Shown here piece after piece: positions 53,807 to 55,418 of a stretch of DNA of 55,418 nt (its first letter is position 1; every line of letters begins with the position of its first letter). Under the pieces are notes generated by a model. That model searched no databases and was not told where the DNA came from. It saw only the letters and a list, made by a program, of their open reading frames with translations. Made by a program: the position numbers and the translations under genes. Where the stretch lies: positions 1-55,418 of the forward strand of contig NZ_FOKR01000007.1 of NCBI RefSeq assembly GCF_900112195.1, written 5' to 3'. The DNA comes from Butyrivibrio sp. YAB3001 (GTDB lineage Bacteria; Bacillota; Clostridia; Lachnospirales; Lachnospiraceae).

Positions 53807-55264
53807 TTATTCCATCGCTGCTTCCAAAGCTTTAAGGGATGCCTTCGCTTTGTTGATGCACTCCTGATATTCCTTCTCAGGATCAGAATCTGCCACAATT
53901 CCCGCTCCGCTTCTTACAAAAACCTTACCGTTCTTTTTATAGACAAGTCGTATTGCAATGCAGGTATCCATATTTCCGGCAAAGTCAATATAGCCTACTG
54001 CGCCGCCATAAACACCTCTTTTATTATTCTCAAGCTCGCCTATAAGCTGACACGCCCTGATTTTTGGCGCACCTGACAAGGTACCTGCTGGAAGAACTGC
54101 TTCAATCGCATCAAGCGCGTCTTTATCTTCCCTAATCTGACCTCTGACCGTTGATCCAATATGCATAACATGCGAATATCTCTCTATTGAGTGCAGTTTT
54201 TCTACGACCACTGAGCCAAATTCGCTAATTTTTCCAAGATCGTTTCTTCCAAGATCAACGAGCATATTGTGTTCTGCAAGTTCTTTTTCATCTGCTAAAA
54301 GTTCTTTTTCCAAAGCCTCATCTTCTTCGGCGTCAGCACCTCTTTTCCTTGTTCCCGCAAGTGGGAAGGTGTGAAGAACACCGTCTTCAAGCTTCACCAG
54401 CGTTTCAGGAGATGCCCCTGCCAGCTCCACATCTGTTCCTGAAAAATAAAACATGTACGGGGACGGATTGATGGTCCTTAGCTGCCTATAGGTATCAAAC
54501 AAACTGCCCTCATAATCTGCGCTGAGACAGTTAGATAAAACAATCTGGAATATGTCGCCCTCTTTTATATAGTTTTTAGCCTTCTGAACCATTTCTGTAT
54601 ATTCTTTTTTGTCAAACAAAGGCTTTATCTCGCCAAGAATCCTGCTCTGTGGCTCTTGTGCCTTCAAACCACTTTGTAGCAGTACTTTCATGATAGCAAG
54701 TTCCTCAGCTGCCTTTTTATAGTTTTCTTCCGGATTGTCAAGTCTTATGTTTTTTATGAAAAAAATCTTCTGGCAAACATTGTCAAATGCAATCACCTTG
54801 TCAAAGAGCATAATATCAACATCTTTAAACTGCTCAATGTCCTGTGTCTCTACTCTTACCGACGGCTCACTATATCCAAGGTAATCGTATGAAAAATATC
54901 CCACAAGTCCTCCGGTAAATGTTGGCAACTCGCTTATTCTTGGGCTTTTATGCCTAGACATCAATTCTCTGATATGACCGGAAGGATCATTTGTCTCAAT
55001 TTCCTCTTCCCCAATCTTCAAATGCCCGTTTATGCATGTTATCTCAAGCAGCGGATCATAGCCAAGAAATGTGTATCTTCCCCACTTCTCATTTGCCTGC
55101 GCTGATTCAAGCATATAGCAGTGATTTGATACTTTCTTAAGCTTCCTCATTGCTTCGATCGGAGTAATAAAATCAGACAGTTCAATAATGCTGACAGGCA
55201 TAATATCATATTTGCCCTCACCAGCATATTTCTTTACTTCTTCAAGACTTGGTATTAGATTCAT
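53807..55264 (-). CDS. trpE: Anthranilate synthase component I
   Basis: A 485-residue chorismate-using enzyme that makes anthranilate, the first step of tryptophan synthesis. The chorismate domain is complete: LAGASPETLVKLEDG, FPLAGTRKRG, DLGRNDLGKISEFGSV and PAGTLSGAPKIRACQLIGEL. The N-terminal MLESAQANEKWGRYTF block is the tryptophan-binding LLES site, so feedback inhibition by Trp is likely; this and the T-box argue for TrpE rather than PabB. The start at 55264 follows GGAGG by eleven bases; the longer frame begins inside the terminator of the leader and is not real. Start of an operon with trpG. Confidence 0.93.
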   Translation of the reverse strand: MNLIPSLEEVKKYAGEGKYDIMPVSIIELSDFITPIEAMRKLKKVSNHCYMLESAQANEKWGRYTFLGYDPLLEITCINGHLKIGEEEIETNDPSGHIRELMSRHKSPRISELPTFTGGLVGYFSYDYLGYSEPSVRVETQDIEQFKDVDIMLFDKVIAFDNVCQKIFFIKNIRLDNPEENYKKAAEELAIMKVLLQSGLKAQEPQSRILGEIKPLFDKKEYTEMVQKAKNYIKEGDIFQIVLSNCLSADYEGSLFDTYRQLRTINPSPYMFYFSGTDVELAGASPETLVKLEDGVLHTFPLAGTRKRGADAEEDEALEKELLADEKELAEHNMLVDLGRNDLGKISEFGSVVVEKLHSIERYSHVMHIGSTVRGQIREDKDALDAIEAVLPAGTLSGAPKIRACQLIGELENNKRGVYGGAVGYIDFAGNMDTCIAIRLVYKKNGKVFVRSGAGIVADSDPEKEYQECINKAKASLKALEAAME

Positions 55265-55338
55265 GCTCTTTTCTTCCTCCCGGTTATAAATCAGAATGTC
55301 ATTCAAATGTGCATCATTAGCGGAACTCTTTTCAAAAC

Positions 55339-55418
55339 GAAAAAACGTCCCTGACAGAATTTCTTCTGTCAAGGACGAATAATAATCTTATCCGCGGTGC
55401 CACCTTGCATTCATAGCT
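55339..55418 (-). ncRNA. T-box leader of trpE-trpG (partial, 3' part)
   Basis: Reading on the minus strand the conserved T-box sequence AGGTGGCACCGCGG (plus strand 55392-55405) is followed by a strong terminator: CGTCCTTGACAGAA (55364-55377) pairs with its complement (55346-55359) and TTTTTT follows. This is the switching part of a tRNA-sensing leader: uncharged tRNA stabilises the antiterminator and allows trpE transcription. The stem I specifier loop lies beyond the right edge, so Trp specificity is inferred from the genes. Confidence 0.92.

Noticed and set aside
55265..55372. Longer N-terminus of TrpE
   Set aside because: It would be translated from inside the T-box terminator stem; 55264 has its own ribosome binding site and gives normal family length.
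1..55418. CRISPR arrays, rRNA or tRNA genes, plasmid origin
   Set aside because: No regularly spaced direct repeats, no rRNA-like or cloverleaf sequences and no replication initiator were seen by eye; a tRNAscan or CRISPR finder run would settle it.

Overview
The window looks like chromosomal DNA of a low-GC anaerobic Firmicute, most likely a Lachnospiraceae of the Butyrivibrio/Pseudobutyrivibrio type. This rests on the AT-rich composition, strong GGAG ribosome binding sites, a T-box in front of trpE, DUF5696/YIP1/NHL sugar-ABC loci, a DUF6465-ParA pair and an iron-type alcohol dehydrogenase. The genus is inference; there is no rRNA or tRNA gene here to test it.

Layout. 0-5 kb: a lipoprotein, a YxjG-type methionine-synthase-like enzyme with a divergent LysR regulator, and a DUF2804 protein. 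5-13 kb: signalling genes, namely a diguanylate cyclase overlapping an oligopeptide-binding lipoprotein, a CmpB-type membrane protein, a DUF6465-ParA pair without ParB, and an EAL phosphodiesterase. 12.7-16.6 kb: a broken DUF4869 gene, a lipoprotein, and a compact XRE - AAA ATPase - TOPRIM operon that resembles antiphage modules and has a striking double operator. 16.7-30.1 kb: a very AT-rich minus-strand polysaccharide locus (glycosyltransferases, TagF- and TarI-like proteins, pyruvyl transferase, acyltransferases, Wzx flippase, Wzy/GT-C-like protein, MBOAT and SGNH O-acetylation pair), ending in an XRE gene and a decayed acyltransferase.

30.13-32.29 kb: the most interesting part. Two 28-bp imperfect palindromes in inverted orientation, each with a two-base asymmetric centre, enclose a Hin-type serine recombinase and an Rpn-type PD-(D/E)XK protein. 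A promoter at the right end of the segment points outward, but in the orientation present here it runs straight into an intrinsic terminator. Inversion would place this promoter about 50 nt before the first gene of the polysaccharide locus. I read this as a promoter-inversion (phase-variation) switch for a surface polysaccharide, captured in its OFF state.

32.4-37 kb: a PRiA4-ORF3/SEC-C protein, an iron alcohol dehydrogenase with a possible Rex site, and a PNPOx-like flavoprotein. 37.1-51.8 kb: a ten-gene carbohydrate ABC operon with two solute-binding proteins, two permease pairs, DUF5696, YIP1 and NHL/TPR membrane proteins and a terminal LacI regulator. It is preceded by a LacI-type operator and has no ATPase. 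51.9-55.4 kb: nagA and a T-box-controlled trpE-trpG pair; the T-box leader runs off the right edge.
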